DNA of 64,000 nucleotides from Streptomyces sp. NBC_01233 (GCF_035989305.1 NZ_CP108514.1:2666501-2730500); one strand, 5' to 3'; numbered from the stretch's first letter, positions 36,291 through 47,097 are shown. Notes: a model not told the origin generated them from the sequence alone. Made by a program: numbers and translations.

Positions 36291-37498
36291 TGGGTCCTCC
36301 CCCTGGGTACCTTCAGTTCCACTTCGGTGCCCTGCCCGGGGACGGACACCAGATCGGCGCTGCCGCCGAGGTCACGCAGTCGGCCGCGGATGGACAGGGC
36401 GACTCCCATCCGGCCCTCGCCCTCGGCCTGGTCGAGCCGGCCCGCCGGGATGCCCGGGCCGTCGTCGCGGACGGTCACGATCACCTCGTCGCCCCAGTCC
36501 TCGACCAGGATCCAGGCCCTGGCCCCCTCGCCCGCGTGCTTGCGCACGTTGTCGAGGGCGGCGCCGACCGCCGCGGCCAGCTCCTTCGCGGCGGGCACCG
36601 GCAGCGGCACCGGCGTGCCCGGCTCGGCGAAGCTCACCCGGGATCCGGCGTGCGGGGCGAGGAGCGTGCGCAGGTCCAGCTCGCCGTCGTCGGCGCCCGG
36701 CTCCTCCACCTCGTACGTGTCCACCAGCGCGCCGCGCGACTGGTCGGAGGAGACCCGGGAGGGGTGCACGAGCCCGGTGGAGACCAGCGTGCGCAGCGCC
36801 ACCTCCTGCTCCCCCGCCATCCGGCCGAGCTCCTCGGCCTCCCCGCCCAGTTCGGTGCCGCGCCGCTGGACCATGGCGAGGACCTGGAGGACCCCGTCGT
36901 GGATGTCGCGGGCGAGGCGCTCGCGCTCGCGGGTGGCGGCCTCGATCTCCAGGGCGCGGGCGAGGGTGTTCTCACTGGCCCGGGCGACCTCGACGACGTA
37001 GCCGATGGCCACGGAGGAGACCCAGACGAGCAGCACGTTGTGCAGGGCGTCCCGGGTGGGCTGGCCGCCGTGGATGAGGATGGTGGCCGCGGCCACGAAG
37101 GTGGAGGCGAAGCAGGCCCAGCGCCAGCCGCCCTTGATGGCGAAGCCCAGGACCGCGCCCCCGGTCCAGATCGTGGGCAGGGTGGGACCGCCCCCGGTGA
37201 TCCTCTCGTAGGTGTCGGCGAGCGGGGTCAGCCCGATCCCGACGATGGCGACGGTGAGGTCGGCGACGAGGAAGCCCTTGGTGCAGCTGGCGGCGTTGGC
37301 CACCTTCGAGGTGGTGGCCAGGGTCCAGACGGCGAGGAAGGCAAGGTAGCCGGCCGCGACCCAGGGGTGCGGGTACCGCTTGTAGGCGGAGGCGAACAGC
37401 AGCACCGCGTAGACCATGGTCAGCAGCCGGTACACCGTCAGGGCACGCCAGAGCGGCTGCTCGACCGACATGCGTACGACGCGTTCGCGTTTCGCCAT
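36287..37498 (-). CDS. macS: MacS-type sensor histidine kinase (HisKA_3)
   Basis: 403 aa. About five or six membrane helices (residues 20-170) form the sensor region, with no large external domain. The HisKA_3 box ERERLARDIHDGVLQVLAMV contains the phospho-accepting His200, followed by the HATPase motifs LDNVRKHA, VRDDGPGIP and MGVALSIRGRLRDLGGS. ATG at 37498 is preceded by AAGGGG with an 8-nt spacing; a GTG three codons upstream is possible. It is upstream of and overlaps macR (ATGA). Confidence 0.9.
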   Translation of the reverse strand: MAKRERVVRMSVEQPLWRALTVYRLLTMVYAVLLFASAYKRYPHPWVAAGYLAFLAVWTLATTSKVANAASCTKGFLVADLTVAIVGIGLTPLADTYERITGGGPTLPTIWTGGAVLGFAIKGGWRWACFASTFVAAATILIHGGQPTRDALHNVLLVWVSSVAIGYVVEVARASENTLARALEIEAATRERERLARDIHDGVLQVLAMVQRRGTELGGEAEELGRMAGEQEVALRTLVSTGLVHPSRVSSDQSRGALVDTYEVEEPGADDGELDLRTLLAPHAGSRVSFAEPGTPVPLPVPAAKELAAAVGAALDNVRKHAGEGARAWILVEDWGDEVIVTVRDDGPGIPAGRLDQAEGEGRMGVALSIRGRLRDLGGSADLVSVPGQGTEVELKVPRGRTQ

Positions 37499-37531
37499 CT
37501 CCCCCACCCCTTGCGGGCGGTACCGCCCGAC

Positions 37532-38278
37532 CTACTCCGCCGTCCCGTCGGCCTTCTCGCCCTTGGCGGTCTTCTCGGCCTTCTCGGCCTTCTCCGCATC
37601 GGCGATCTGGCGCTTGGCCGCCGTCGCGTAGATGTCGACGTACTCCTGGCCGGAGAGCTTCATGATCTCGTACATGACCTCGTCGGTCACCGAGCGGAGG
37701 ATGAAGCGGTCGCCGTCCATGCCGTGGTAGCGGCTGAAGTCCAGCGGCTTGCCGATCCGGATGCCCGGGCGCATGAGCTTGGGGACGACCTTGCCCGGCG
37801 GCTGGATCTTCTCCGTGTCGATCATCGCCACGGGAATCACGGGCGCGCCCGTGGCCAGCGCCACACGGGCCAGACCGCCGGGCTTGCCGCGGTACAGGCG
37901 TCCGTCGGGTGAACGCGTGCCCTCGGGGTAAATACCGAACAGCTCCCCGCGCTCGATGACCTCGATGCCGCTCTTGATGGCGGCCTCGCCGGCCCCGCGG
38001 GCGCCGGAGCGGTCCACCGGGAGCTGGCCGACGCCCTTGAAGAAGGCGGCCGTCAGCCTGCCCTTGACGCCCGGGGAGGTGAAGTACTCCGCCTTCGCGA
38101 TGAAGGTGACCTTCCGGTCCAGCACGGCCGGCAGGAAGAAGGAGTCGGAGAAGGACAGGTGGTTGCTCGCGAGGATCGCCGGCCCCTCCGCGGGAATGTT
38201 CTCGAGGCCCTCCACCCACGGCCTGAAAGCGAGCTTCAGTGAACCGCCGATGGAGAACTTCATTGCGCCGTAGATCAA
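37532..38278 (-). CDS. PlsC-type 1-acylglycerol-3-phosphate O-acyltransferase
   Basis: 248 aa. The acyltransferase motif I is SNHLSFSD (NHxxxxD), the glycerol-phosphate site YPEGTRSPDGRLYRGKPG gives motif III, and VIPVAMIDTEK motif IV. The tail is a charged Lys/Ala/Glu repeat. Either phosphatidic acid synthesis or acylation of a mannolipid is possible; the mycobacterial counterpart at this locus is an acyltransferase of the same family. TTG at 38278 has a well-spaced GGAAGG; ATG at 38263 is the alternative. Confidence 0.9.
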   Translation of the reverse strand: MIYGAMKFSIGGSLKLAFRPWVEGLENIPAEGPAILASNHLSFSDSFFLPAVLDRKVTFIAKAEYFTSPGVKGRLTAAFFKGVGQLPVDRSGARGAGEAAIKSGIEVIERGELFGIYPEGTRSPDGRLYRGKPGGLARVALATGAPVIPVAMIDTEKIQPPGKVVPKLMRPGIRIGKPLDFSRYHGMDGDRFILRSVTDEVMYEIMKLSGQEYVDIYATAAKRQIADAEKAEKAEKTAKGEKADGTAE

Positions 38279-38433
38279 CTCGAAAGCCTTCCTGTGTCTG
38301 TCGAACAGACCATATCCCGTGCCTCCCCCGGCAGGGGCCCGACGACCCTGGCCGGTGCCACCCCGGTCGCGTACGGTGAAGTCACACAGAGCAACGCACC
38401 CACCCGACGCACATCATGATCAAGGAGACCCCG

Positions 38434-39213
38434 GTGCCCGTCCTCCCTGGAGCCGAGCCGTTCCGCCACGAGGGCGGAGAGGTCGGCGTCCTCCTCTGCC
38501 ACGGCTTCACCGGTTCCCCGCAGTCGCTGCGCCCCTGGGCCGAGTATCTCGCCGGGCAGGGCCTCACGGTGTCGCTGCCGCTGCTGCCCGGACACGGGAC
38601 GCGCTGGCAGGACATGCAGCTCACGGGCTGGCAGGACTGGTACGCCGAGGTCGACCGCGCCCTGCGGGAACTGCTGGACCGGTGCGAGCGGGTGTTCGTG
38701 TTCGGGCTGTCGATGGGCGGCGCGCTGACCCTGCGGCTGGCCGCCAAGCACGGGGACGCCATCAGCGGCATCGTCCTCGTCAATCCGGCCAACAAGGTGC
38801 ACGACCCGCTGGCCGTCGCCCTCCCGGTGGCCAAGCACTTCATCCGGTCGACGCCGGGCATCGCCAGCGACATCGCGAAGCCGGGCTCGGAGGAGGTCGG
38901 CTACGACCGGGTGCCGACCCGGGCCGCGCACTCGCTGCGGAAGTTCCTGCAGCTGGTGGACGCCGACCTGCCGCAGGTCACGCAGCCGCTGCTGCTGCTC
39001 CACAGCCCGCAGGACCACGTCGTACCGCCCGTCGACTCCGAGCGGATCCTGGCCCGCGTCTCCTCGACGGATGTCACCGAGACCCTGCTGGAACAGAGCT
39101 ACCACGTCGCGACGTTGGACCATGACGCGGAGCGGATCTTCGCGGACAGCTATGCGTTCGTCGGCCGACTGGCGGAGAGCGTGGGCAGGGAGGGGGCGCA
39201 GGCCGGTGGCTGA
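38434..39213 (+). CDS. Alpha/beta hydrolase, carboxylesterase/monoacylglycerol-lipase type
   Basis: 259 aa. VGVLLCHGFTGSPQSLRPWAEYLA supplies the oxyanion hole, the nucleophile elbow is GLSMGG, the acid is in SPQDHVVPP, and the His in SYHVATLDHDAE. This is the Est30-like group of short esterases. GTG at 38434 has AAGGAG at ideal spacing; ATG at 38416 lies before that site and is rejected. The physiological substrate is unknown. It overlaps the next gene by 8 nt. Confidence 0.9.
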   Translation: MPVLPGAEPFRHEGGEVGVLLCHGFTGSPQSLRPWAEYLAGQGLTVSLPLLPGHGTRWQDMQLTGWQDWYAEVDRALRELLDRCERVFVFGLSMGGALTLRLAAKHGDAISGIVLVNPANKVHDPLAVALPVAKHFIRSTPGIASDIAKPGSEEVGYDRVPTRAAHSLRKFLQLVDADLPQVTQPLLLLHSPQDHVVPPVDSERILARVSSTDVTETLLEQSYHVATLDHDAERIFADSYAFVGRLAESVGREGAQAGG

Positions 39214-39781
39214 GCACGAGGAGCAGTCGGGCGGAGTCCCGCCGCTGGACGAGGAAGCGGCGTGGGCGGCGATCGTCGCCGGGTACGGGCAGGAGCCGCC
39301 GGACCCGCCGGGGGCCCGGCCGTTCAAGCCGATCGAGAACCTCCTCCTGCCGGAGGAGGACGTCAAGCCGCTGCCGTCGGAGCCGGAGACGAAGCCCGAG
39401 GCCACGCCCGAGCCCGAGCCGCCGCCGGCTGCGGCGCTGGGCAGCTCGGTGGTCTTCGCCCCGGGCGTGGGCATGACGGGCCCCCGCGACCACTCGCTGG
39501 CGGAACCGCAGGAGGACGACCTGACTCCGGCGGAGGAGGGCCACTTCGTCCAGCCGGAACCGGAGCTGCCGCCGGCGGACACGACGGCGAAGTTCGCGTG
39601 GCTGGCGGTCGTCGGCGGGCCGGTGCTGCTGCTGCTCGCGGTGCTGCTGCAGTGGGAGATGACCTGGTGGCTGACGACGCTCGGCATCGGCGGCTTCCTG
39701 GGCGGGTTCGCGGCGCTGGTCGCACGCATGCAGCACGGCGACGACGAAGATGACGACCCCGGCCGCGGAGCCGTGGTCTGA
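39206..39781 (+). CDS. Acidic Pro-rich membrane protein, unknown function
   Basis: 191 aa. The first two-thirds are a disordered Pro/Glu-rich region (PEPEPPPAAA and similar). Two membrane helices follow (about 132-150 and 154-172, LAVVGGPVLLLLAVLLQW and TTLGIGGFLGGFAALVARM), then an acidic end. GTG at 39206 overlaps the esterase stop, with GGGAGGGGG upstream, so translation is coupled. I do not recognise a family. Its constant company with the esterase suggests a linked role. Confidence 0.8.
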   Translation: MAEHEEQSGGVPPLDEEAAWAAIVAGYGQEPPDPPGARPFKPIENLLLPEEDVKPLPSEPETKPEATPEPEPPPAAALGSSVVFAPGVGMTGPRDHSLAEPQEDDLTPAEEGHFVQPEPELPPADTTAKFAWLAVVGGPVLLLLAVLLQWEMTWWLTTLGIGGFLGGFAALVARMQHGDDEDDDPGRGAVV

Positions 39782-39784
39782 CCG

Positions 39785-40025
39785 TCCGACCTGGGCTCCG
39801 CCCAGACCCCGGGGCTCCGGCCCAGACCCCGCGCCTCAAACGCCGGCGCGGCTGAAATACCGGGGCTCCGCCCCGGACCCCGCTCCTCAAACGCCGGAAG
39901 GGCTGAAATTGCGCTCCGCGCAATCCAGCCCCGCAGGCACTTGCAGGCGGACGCCGGCCGAATCCAGCCTCGCCGGCGTTTGAGGCGCGGGGGGTCGGGG
40001 GCCGGCCCCCGGCGACGGCGGCGCG
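39785..40025. repeat. Array of CTCAAACGCCGGCG-type intergenic repeats
   Basis: At least three copies in both orientations are visible: CGCCTCAAACGCCGGCGCGGCTGAAAT (about 39833-39859), CTCCTCAAACGCCGGAAGGGCTGAAATT (about 39891-39918) and an inverted CAGCCTCGCCGGCGTTTGAGGCGCG (about 39965-39989). CTCCGCCC strings lie between them. The region separates two convergent genes. Confidence 0.75.
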
Positions 40026-40039
40026 CCCTGACCGCGGAG

Positions 40040-40801
40040 CTACGGCGCGGCCGGCAGGCGGAGGGCCGCCAGGACCGGAAGGTGGTCCGTGGCCGACCGC
40101 AGGTCGGTGGCCGAGACACCCGGCAGCCCCGCGGGGACACCGCAGGCCAGCACTTCCACGCCCCCGCTCGCGAACACCGCATCGATGCGGCGGTCCGGCG
40201 CCGACGCCGGGAAGGTCCGTTCCCCTCCCCAGGGGGCCGCCGGCCAGCAGTCCTGCAACGTGCCCGCGAGCTGCCCGAAGGCCGGGCCGCCCGGCACCTC
40301 GTTCACATCGCCCGCGGCGATCACGTGTGGGACGTCCATCGCCGCGGCGCAGTCCAACAGCATCTCGGCCTGGGCCTGCCGTTCCGCCCGGTCCAGGGAC
40401 AGGTGCGCGCAGACCAGCCCCGCGCGGGCAGCGCCGATGCGGACGACCGCCGTGGCGAAGCCCCTCCGGTGCAGGCCGGGCGTGCGCGGCAGCAGGACGT
40501 CCTGGGTCCGCTCCACGAAGACCCGCAGCGAGCACAGCAGCAGCGGCCCGGCCGCCGTCGCTCCCCCGCCCAGCACCACCAGGTCGCACTTCGCGGCCAG
40601 CCGCGCCGCGTGTTTGCGCCAGCGGAAGAACCTTGGCGCCTCCTGGACGAAGACGAGGTCGGGCTCGCAGGCCCGGATGACCCGGGCCAGCGCCTCCTCG
40701 TCGTCGCGCAGCGAGCGGATGTTGTAGCTGAGTACCCGGATCACGGCAGAACCGTCGGGCTCCGTACGGGACTTCGGCAGCGAGGGCAGCAACTGGTCCA
40801 T
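40040..40801 (-). CDS. Endonuclease/exonuclease/phosphatase-family protein
   Basis: 253 aa. EEP-fold motifs appear in order: VLSYNIRSL, DLVFVQEAP (metal-binding Glu), RGFATAVVRI, CAHLSLDRAER, VIAAGDVNEVPGG and ATDHLPVLAALRL (catalytic Asp-His). Whether it cleaves nucleic acid or a phosphodiester lipid cannot be told from sequence. ATG at 40801 has no Shine-Dalgarno; TATCTT (40814-40809) is 7 nt upstream, suggesting a leaderless mRNA. A GTG at 40744 would start right at the first motif. Confidence 0.85.
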   Translation of the reverse strand: MDQLLPSLPKSRTEPDGSAVIRVLSYNIRSLRDDEEALARVIRACEPDLVFVQEAPRFFRWRKHAARLAAKCDLVVLGGGATAAGPLLLCSLRVFVERTQDVLLPRTPGLHRRGFATAVVRIGAARAGLVCAHLSLDRAERQAQAEMLLDCAAAMDVPHVIAAGDVNEVPGGPAFGQLAGTLQDCWPAAPWGGERTFPASAPDRRIDAVFASGGVEVLACGVPAGLPGVSATDLRSATDHLPVLAALRLPAAP

Positions 40802-40819
40802 GCACCGCAAGATACGCAG

Positions 40820-40854
40820 CCGCCCGCCGCTCCCCCAAGGGGCGCGGCGGGCGG
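40820..40854 (-). terminator. Terminator downstream of glkA
   Basis: An 11-bp GC stem CCGCCCGCCGC / GCGGCGGGCGG (40820-40830 and 40844-40854) lies 15 nt past the glkA stop on the minus strand, just before the promoter of the EEP-family gene. Confidence 0.75.
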
Positions 40855-40869
40855 TCCGGGTGGAAGGGG

Positions 40870-41811
40870 TCAGCCCTGGCGGGCCAGGTCCGCCGCTCCG
40901 ACGAGGCCGGCCTTGCCGCCGAGCTGCGCGGCGAGCACCTGCGCGTGCGGTCGCCAGGCGCCGCCGACCAGCCAGCGCTTGAAGGACTTGCGGATCGGGT
41001 CGAGGACGAGGTCGCCCTCGTCGGAGACCCCGCCGCCGACGATGAACGCGGACGGGTCGAACAGCGAGGCCAGGTCGGCCAGGCCCGCACCGGCCCAGCG
41101 GGCCAGCTCGCGGAAGGCGTCGATGGCCACGAGGTCGCCCTGCCGGGCGGCCTCGCTGATGTGCTTGCCCTCGATGCCCCCGGGGGTGCCGTCGCCGAGC
41201 GAGAGGAGGATCGCCGCGTTCTCGGGGGTGGCGTTCGCGCGCTGCTTCGCGTACCGGACGAGCGCGCGCCCGGAGGCGTACTGCTCCCAGCAGCCCTGGC
41301 TGCCGCAGCCGCACAGCAGGCCGTCCGGGACGACCCGGATGTGCCCGAACTCGGCGGCGACGCCGAAGCGTCCGCGGCGCAGCTTGTTGCCGATGATGAT
41401 GCCGCCGCCCAGGCCGGTGCCGAGCGTGATGCAGATGACGTCCTCGTGGCCCTGGCCGGCGCCGAAGCGGTATTCGCCCCAGGCCGCGCAGTTCGCGTCG
41501 TTCTCGACGACGACGGGCAGGCCGATGCGCTGCTCGACCTTGTCCTTGAGCGGCTCGTGGCGCCAGTTGATGTTCGGCGCGAACAGTACGGTCGCCCGCT
41601 TGTCGTCCACGTATCCGGCGGCGCCGATGCCGACGGCGTCGATGGTGTGGTTGCTGCTGACCTCGGAGACGGCGGCGCAGATGGCCTCTGTCACTCCGTC
41701 CGCGGTCGGCGGGGTGGGCACCTTGTACGTCTCAAGGATCGTGCCCTCTTCGTCGACCACGCCGGCCGCGATCTTAGTGCCGCCGATGTCGACGCCGATG
41801 GTGAGTCCCAT
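40870..41811 (-). CDS. glkA: Glucokinase GlkA (ROK family)
   Basis: 313 aa. The N-terminal ATP motif is GVDIGGTKIAAG, the sugar-binding block LPVVVENDANCAAWGEYRFG, and the ROK zinc motif GLLCGCGSQGCWEQYASG. There is no helix-turn-helix, so it is an enzyme rather than a ROK repressor. In S. coelicolor GlkA phosphorylates glucose and is also central to carbon catabolite repression. ATG at 41811 has GAGGGA. The small DUF5304 gene lies directly upstream, the conserved glkA pairing. Confidence 0.96.
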   Translation of the reverse strand: MGLTIGVDIGGTKIAAGVVDEEGTILETYKVPTPPTADGVTEAICAAVSEVSSNHTIDAVGIGAAGYVDDKRATVLFAPNINWRHEPLKDKVEQRIGLPVVVENDANCAAWGEYRFGAGQGHEDVICITLGTGLGGGIIIGNKLRRGRFGVAAEFGHIRVVPDGLLCGCGSQGCWEQYASGRALVRYAKQRANATPENAAILLSLGDGTPGGIEGKHISEAARQGDLVAIDAFRELARWAGAGLADLASLFDPSAFIVGGGVSDEGDLVLDPIRKSFKRWLVGGAWRPHAQVLAAQLGGKAGLVGAADLARQG

Positions 41812-41872
41812 TAGTCCCTCGGTTTCCGGTCAAACCCCGCCACGGCCAACGGTACCCGAGGGCGGCGGGCCC

Positions 41873-42328
41873 TCAGTCGAGATCGATCCGCTCGGCCGGC
41901 CCCGCGTCGGGGCCGTCGTCGCGGGGATTGCGCTCCCGGCGGGGCGCGGGAGGGGTGTCCTGGGTCCAGCGGAGCTCGTGGCCCTCGACGGCGGAGCGGT
42001 AGGCGGCGAGGAGCTCGGAGCCGGCGGCCGCGAGGTGGTCGAAGACCTGGGGGTTGCGCTCGATGACGGGCTTGGCGGCGGTTTTGGCCTGGTCGACGAT
42101 CTGGCGGACCGCGCCCTGGGCGGCGGCTCCGATCAGCGGGTTGTTCAGCCCGGAGACCTTGTCGGCGACGGCTTCGAAGAGCTTGAACAGCTCCTCGGCG
42201 GCGGTTCCGGTGCCGGCCGAGCCGGCCCGGTCCCGTCCGCGCAGGCGCTCCTTCTCGGCGGCGAGGTCCTCGGCACAGGCCTTGGCCCAGGCGTCGTCGT
42301 CGGTGGGGCGGTCGGTGGCCTCGCTCAT
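41873..42328 (-). CDS. DUF5304 protein (glkA-linked)
   Basis: A 151-aa soluble acidic helical protein. DDDAWAKACAEDLAAEKERLR and the central amphipathic stretch AAEELFKLFEAVADKVSGLNNPLIGAAAQGAVRQIVDQAK are conserved features; the C-terminus is disordered. It matches by position and type the S. coelicolor gene next to glkA (SCO2127) that has been linked to glucose repression. Biochemical function is not known. ATG at 42328 has GGAGAG upstream; glkA follows after 61 nt. Confidence 0.82.
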   Translation of the reverse strand: MSEATDRPTDDDAWAKACAEDLAAEKERLRGRDRAGSAGTGTAAEELFKLFEAVADKVSGLNNPLIGAAAQGAVRQIVDQAKTAAKPVIERNPQVFDHLAAAGSELLAAYRSAVEGHELRWTQDTPPAPRRERNPRDDGPDAGPAERIDLD

Positions 42329-42403
42329 GGCGGACTCTCCTGCGGCGGCTGCTGGGCGTGCGTACGGGCTACCTTCGACGGTACCCGAACGGGGGTACGC
42401 CGT

Positions 42404-43537
42404 TCACTGCGCGCGGGGCCACAGTCCCGGGTCCGGGGTGAAGCGGATGCGGAGCTCGCCCGCGGCCAGGGCGGCGCCGGAGACGGCGCAGCGGCGCAGC
42501 GCAGCGGGGAGCGGAACGATCCTGCGGTACGGGCCCGCCGTGAGCAGCAGCTCGTCGCCGCGGCGTACGAGGTCGAGGTCGCTCTTGTGCGCACCGGGCA
42601 GCGGCACCACCCAGACGAGCACCCCGTCCGCGGCCAGCCGGTCCTCGACGGCCCAGGCCCTGCGGGGTGCGGGCGCCGCCGGGAGCAGCCCGTCCGCGGC
42701 GGCGAGCCGGTCGAGGTCCTGCGGGCCGCGCGGGTCGCGGCCGAGGTGGGCGAGCATGACGACGGGCAGGTCCGCGGCCCATTCGGCGACGTACTTCTCC
42801 TGCTGGGCGGCGAGCCCGGCGAGCCAGGGGTCGGCGGAGCCCTGCGGCACCATCCGGTTGGCGACGAGGCCGGAGACGGGCAGCTGCTGGAGGGCGAGCC
42901 CGAGCCGTCCGAGCCGCAGCGCGTCGGCGGCCGCCGGTCCCGGCTCGGCGACCAGGCGCAGCTCGGTGGTGTCGGCCTCGACGACGGCCTGGACGGCGGC
43001 GAGCTCCTCGTCCCAGCGGGCGGCGGCCTCGTAGAGCCACTGTGCGGGCATGGGCACACCGGCGAGCTGGGCCAGTACGGGCCTCAGGGCGCGCGCGGCC
43101 TGCTTCTCGGCGGGGAGCAGCCGGGCGAGGTAGCGGCGCAGCTGGGCGGGCAGGGCCAGGGTGGAGAGGGTCTGGTGGAGCGGGGGCATGTCGACGACGA
43201 CGAGGTCGGTGCCGGGTGCGGCCGCGGCCCGCCGCAGGGCGCGCAGCAGGGCGAACTGCTCGGCGCCGGGCAGCTCGGTGAGCTCCTCGGCGCCGAGCGG
43301 GCGGGCCCCGACCATGGCGAGGAGCGCGGATCCGCGCTCCTGCAGGGCGACGAGCTCCTCGCGGAACTCCTCGCCGGAGTCGACCCGTGCCACCCGCAGC
43401 CGCTCGTCCTGCGGCGCCAGGGGATCACCGGTCACCAGCAGCACCCGCCGGCCGTCGCGTGCCGCGGCGAGTGCGGTGGCCGCGGCCACGGTGGTCCGTC
43501 CGGCCCCGCCGGGGCCGGTGATCAGCAGGATGTGCAT
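42404..43537 (-). CDS. ArsA/MinD-like ATPase with variant P-loop
   Basis: 377 aa. It begins MHILLITGPGGAGRTTVAAATALAAA, an ArsA/Get3-like deviant Walker A in which both the signature Lys (GKGG becomes GPGG) and the P-loop Lys (GKT becomes GRT) are missing. DLVVVDMPPLHQTLSTLALP and GLVANRMVPQGSADPWLAGL are the switch-like blocks of the family. It corresponds to the ArsA-like gene at this locus in mycobacteria. ATP hydrolysis is uncertain. It follows the SRPBCC gene by 90 nt and precedes DUF5304-glkA. Confidence 0.85.
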   Translation of the reverse strand: MHILLITGPGGAGRTTVAAATALAAARDGRRVLLVTGDPLAPQDERLRVARVDSGEEFREELVALQERGSALLAMVGARPLGAEELTELPGAEQFALLRALRRAAAAPGTDLVVVDMPPLHQTLSTLALPAQLRRYLARLLPAEKQAARALRPVLAQLAGVPMPAQWLYEAAARWDEELAAVQAVVEADTTELRLVAEPGPAAADALRLGRLGLALQQLPVSGLVANRMVPQGSADPWLAGLAAQQEKYVAEWAADLPVVMLAHLGRDPRGPQDLDRLAAADGLLPAAPAPRRAWAVEDRLAADGVLVWVVPLPGAHKSDLDLVRRGDELLLTAGPYRRIVPLPAALRRCAVSGAALAAGELRIRFTPDPGLWPRAQ

Positions 43538-43555
43538 CTACCGGTGCTCTCTCTG

Positions 43556-43620
43556 GCGCGGCTCAAGGATTCGGGGCTCGGCCCCGCCCCCGCGCCCCGC
43601 ATGCCGGCGGGGCCGACACG
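43556..43620. repeat. GC-rich intergenic repeat before the ArsA-like gene
   Basis: CGGCTCAAGGATTCGGGGCTCGGCCCCGCCCCCGCGCCCCGCATGCCGGCGGGG is a diverged copy of the dispersed CTCAAACGCCGGCGGGG family. It lies between the SRPBCC and ArsA-like genes, which are co-directional. Confidence 0.45.
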
Positions 43621-43627
43621 GTCGTGC

Positions 43628-44068
43628 TCAGACGGACTCGACGCGCTTCTTCAGGCCCGCCAGCGCTCGGTCGATGATGACCTTCTCCGCCTTGCGCTTG
43701 ATCATGCCGAGCATGGGGATCTTGACGTCCACGGTCAGCTGGTAGGTGACCTCGGTACGCTTGCCGCCGTCCACCGGGGCCAGCCGGTACGAGCCGTCCA
43801 GCTGGCGCAGCATCTGGGACTTGTCCAGCGTCCAGCTGACCTCGTCCGTGCCCTTCCAGGTGTAGGCGAGGGTGTGGTCGTCCTTGATCGCGCCGGCGTC
43901 GAGCAGCAGGCGGACCTTCTCGGCGCGCCCCTCGGCGTCGGTGGCCAGCACCTCGGCCTCCTTCACCTCGCCGGTCCATTCGGGGTAGCGGGCGAAGTCG
44001 GCGATCACGGCCATCACGTCGCTGGGCGCAGCCTCGATCGTGATGCTTGAGCTGGTGTGTTCCGCCAT
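43628..44068 (-). CDS. SRPBCC (START-like) family protein
   Basis: 146 aa. SSITIEAAPSDVMAVIADFARYPEWTGEVKEAEVL and the later VTYQLTVDVKIPMLGMIKRKAEKVIIDRALAGLKKRVES form the helix-grip fold with a hydrophobic ligand pocket. Ligand unknown. ATG at 44068 has GGAGGAG; a longer start at 44155 lies before this site. Together with the ArsA-like gene it is a conserved actinobacterial pair. Confidence 0.9.
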   Translation of the reverse strand: MAEHTSSSITIEAAPSDVMAVIADFARYPEWTGEVKEAEVLATDAEGRAEKVRLLLDAGAIKDDHTLAYTWKGTDEVSWTLDKSQMLRQLDGSYRLAPVDGGKRTEVTYQLTVDVKIPMLGMIKRKAEKVIIDRALAGLKKRVESV

Positions 44069-44204
44069 CGCGGTCGCTCCTCCGTGGAGTGTTTCGAGGA
44101 TGTGTGCGGCCTCCGGCCGCCGCGTGAAGGCTACCGCGCGTGCGGACTCCGCCACTCCAGGGCCTCCCGCGGCCCCGCTGGGGCCGTCGCGAACCGGCCG
44201 TCGG

Positions 44205-45056
44205 TCACCATTCCAGCACCCACGGCCGGCCGGTCGCCGCGAAGTGGCCGACGTTCACGCACTCCGTGGCCCCGATCCGCATCCGCCGTGCCAGCGGCTG
44301 GTGCACGTGCCCGAAGAGCGCGTACCGGGGCCGGGTGCGGCGGATGGCGGCCAGCAGGGCGTCGCTGCCGCGTTCGAACCGGCGCGCGACCGTGTCGTAG
44401 CAGAGCTCGGGCACCTCCGGCGGGATGTGCGAGCACAGTACGTCCACCTCGCCGAGCGCCTCCACCTTGGCCGTGTACTCCTCGACGCTCACCTCGTACG
44501 GGGTCCGCATCGGCGAGGGCAGTCCGCCGCCGACGAAGCCGAAGACCCGGCCGCCGATCTCCACCCGCTGCCCGTCGAGCACGGTGAGGCCGTCGCGGTC
44601 GGCGTATTCCAGCCACAGACCCGGGATGTCGACATTGCCGTAGGTGGCGTACGTCGGGTTCGGGAAGGCGGCGAACATCTCGGCGTACTGGCGGCGCACC
44701 GCGCCCTCGATCAGCCGTTCCCGGTCCAGCCCCGCCCAGAGCCGCCGCCCGAAGGCGTGGGCCTCCTCGAAGCGGCGGGCGGTGCGCAGCTCGACGATCC
44801 GGTCGGCGTTCTCGACGCCGAACAGGTCGGGGAAGATCCCGCGCGAGTGGTCGGCGTAGTCGAGGAAGAGGACGAGGTCACCGAGGCAGATCAGGGCGTC
44901 GGCCCCTTCTCCGGCCCGGGCGAGGGCCTCGGTGCTGCCGTGCACGTCGCTCACGACGTGGACCCGCGTGCGGCCCGGTGCGGTCGTCCGGCCCGATCCG
45001 CCCGGTCGGCTCGATCCGCTCGTACCGCCCTGCCCGCTCCGCCTGCTGCCACCCAT
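44205..45056 (-). CDS. Calcineurin-like metallophosphoesterase
   Basis: 283 aa. After a Gly/Ser/Arg-rich N-terminus, RVHVVSDVHGS (DxH), LICLGDLVLF (GD), ATYGNVD (GN), VLCSHIPPE and ALFGHVHQPLARR (GHxH) give the full set of metal ligands. The substrate is unknown. TAGGGT (45069-45064) lies 7 nt before the ATG with no Shine-Dalgarno, indicating a leaderless mRNA. It is divergent from the acyl-CoA ligase gene. Confidence 0.92.
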   Translation of the reverse strand: MGGSRRSGQGGTSGSSRPGGSGRTTAPGRTRVHVVSDVHGSTEALARAGEGADALICLGDLVLFLDYADHSRGIFPDLFGVENADRIVELRTARRFEEAHAFGRRLWAGLDRERLIEGAVRRQYAEMFAAFPNPTYATYGNVDIPGLWLEYADRDGLTVLDGQRVEIGGRVFGFVGGGLPSPMRTPYEVSVEEYTAKVEALGEVDVLCSHIPPEVPELCYDTVARRFERGSDALLAAIRRTRPRYALFGHVHQPLARRMRIGATECVNVGHFAATGRPWVLEW

Positions 45057-45300
45057 GCGGACAACCCTAGGGGGGCCCGGCAGTTGCGGGGTAGAGGGGG
45101 TGGGAGGGCCGGGCGGACCTGCGGTTACTTCCGAGTCGCAAGAGGGGTCGACTACTGTCGGCACGTGAGGGCCAGGCGGTGCAAGTACAGAATGTGACGC
45201 ACGGAACATCTGGCCGGTTCCCTCTATCGGGAACCCACTACCGGTGGGTAACGTCCGGTCGGTCCACATGGTGGCGATGGCGCCCAGAGGAGCAGCAGTC

Positions 45301-47096
<1,796 letters not shown>

Positions 47097-47097
<1 letters not shown>

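Noticed and set aside
39941..44050. 1369-codon plus-strand frame opposite glkA and neighbours
   Set aside because: Low-complexity translation without any domain. It covers five minus-strand genes with clear motifs and good ribosome sites.
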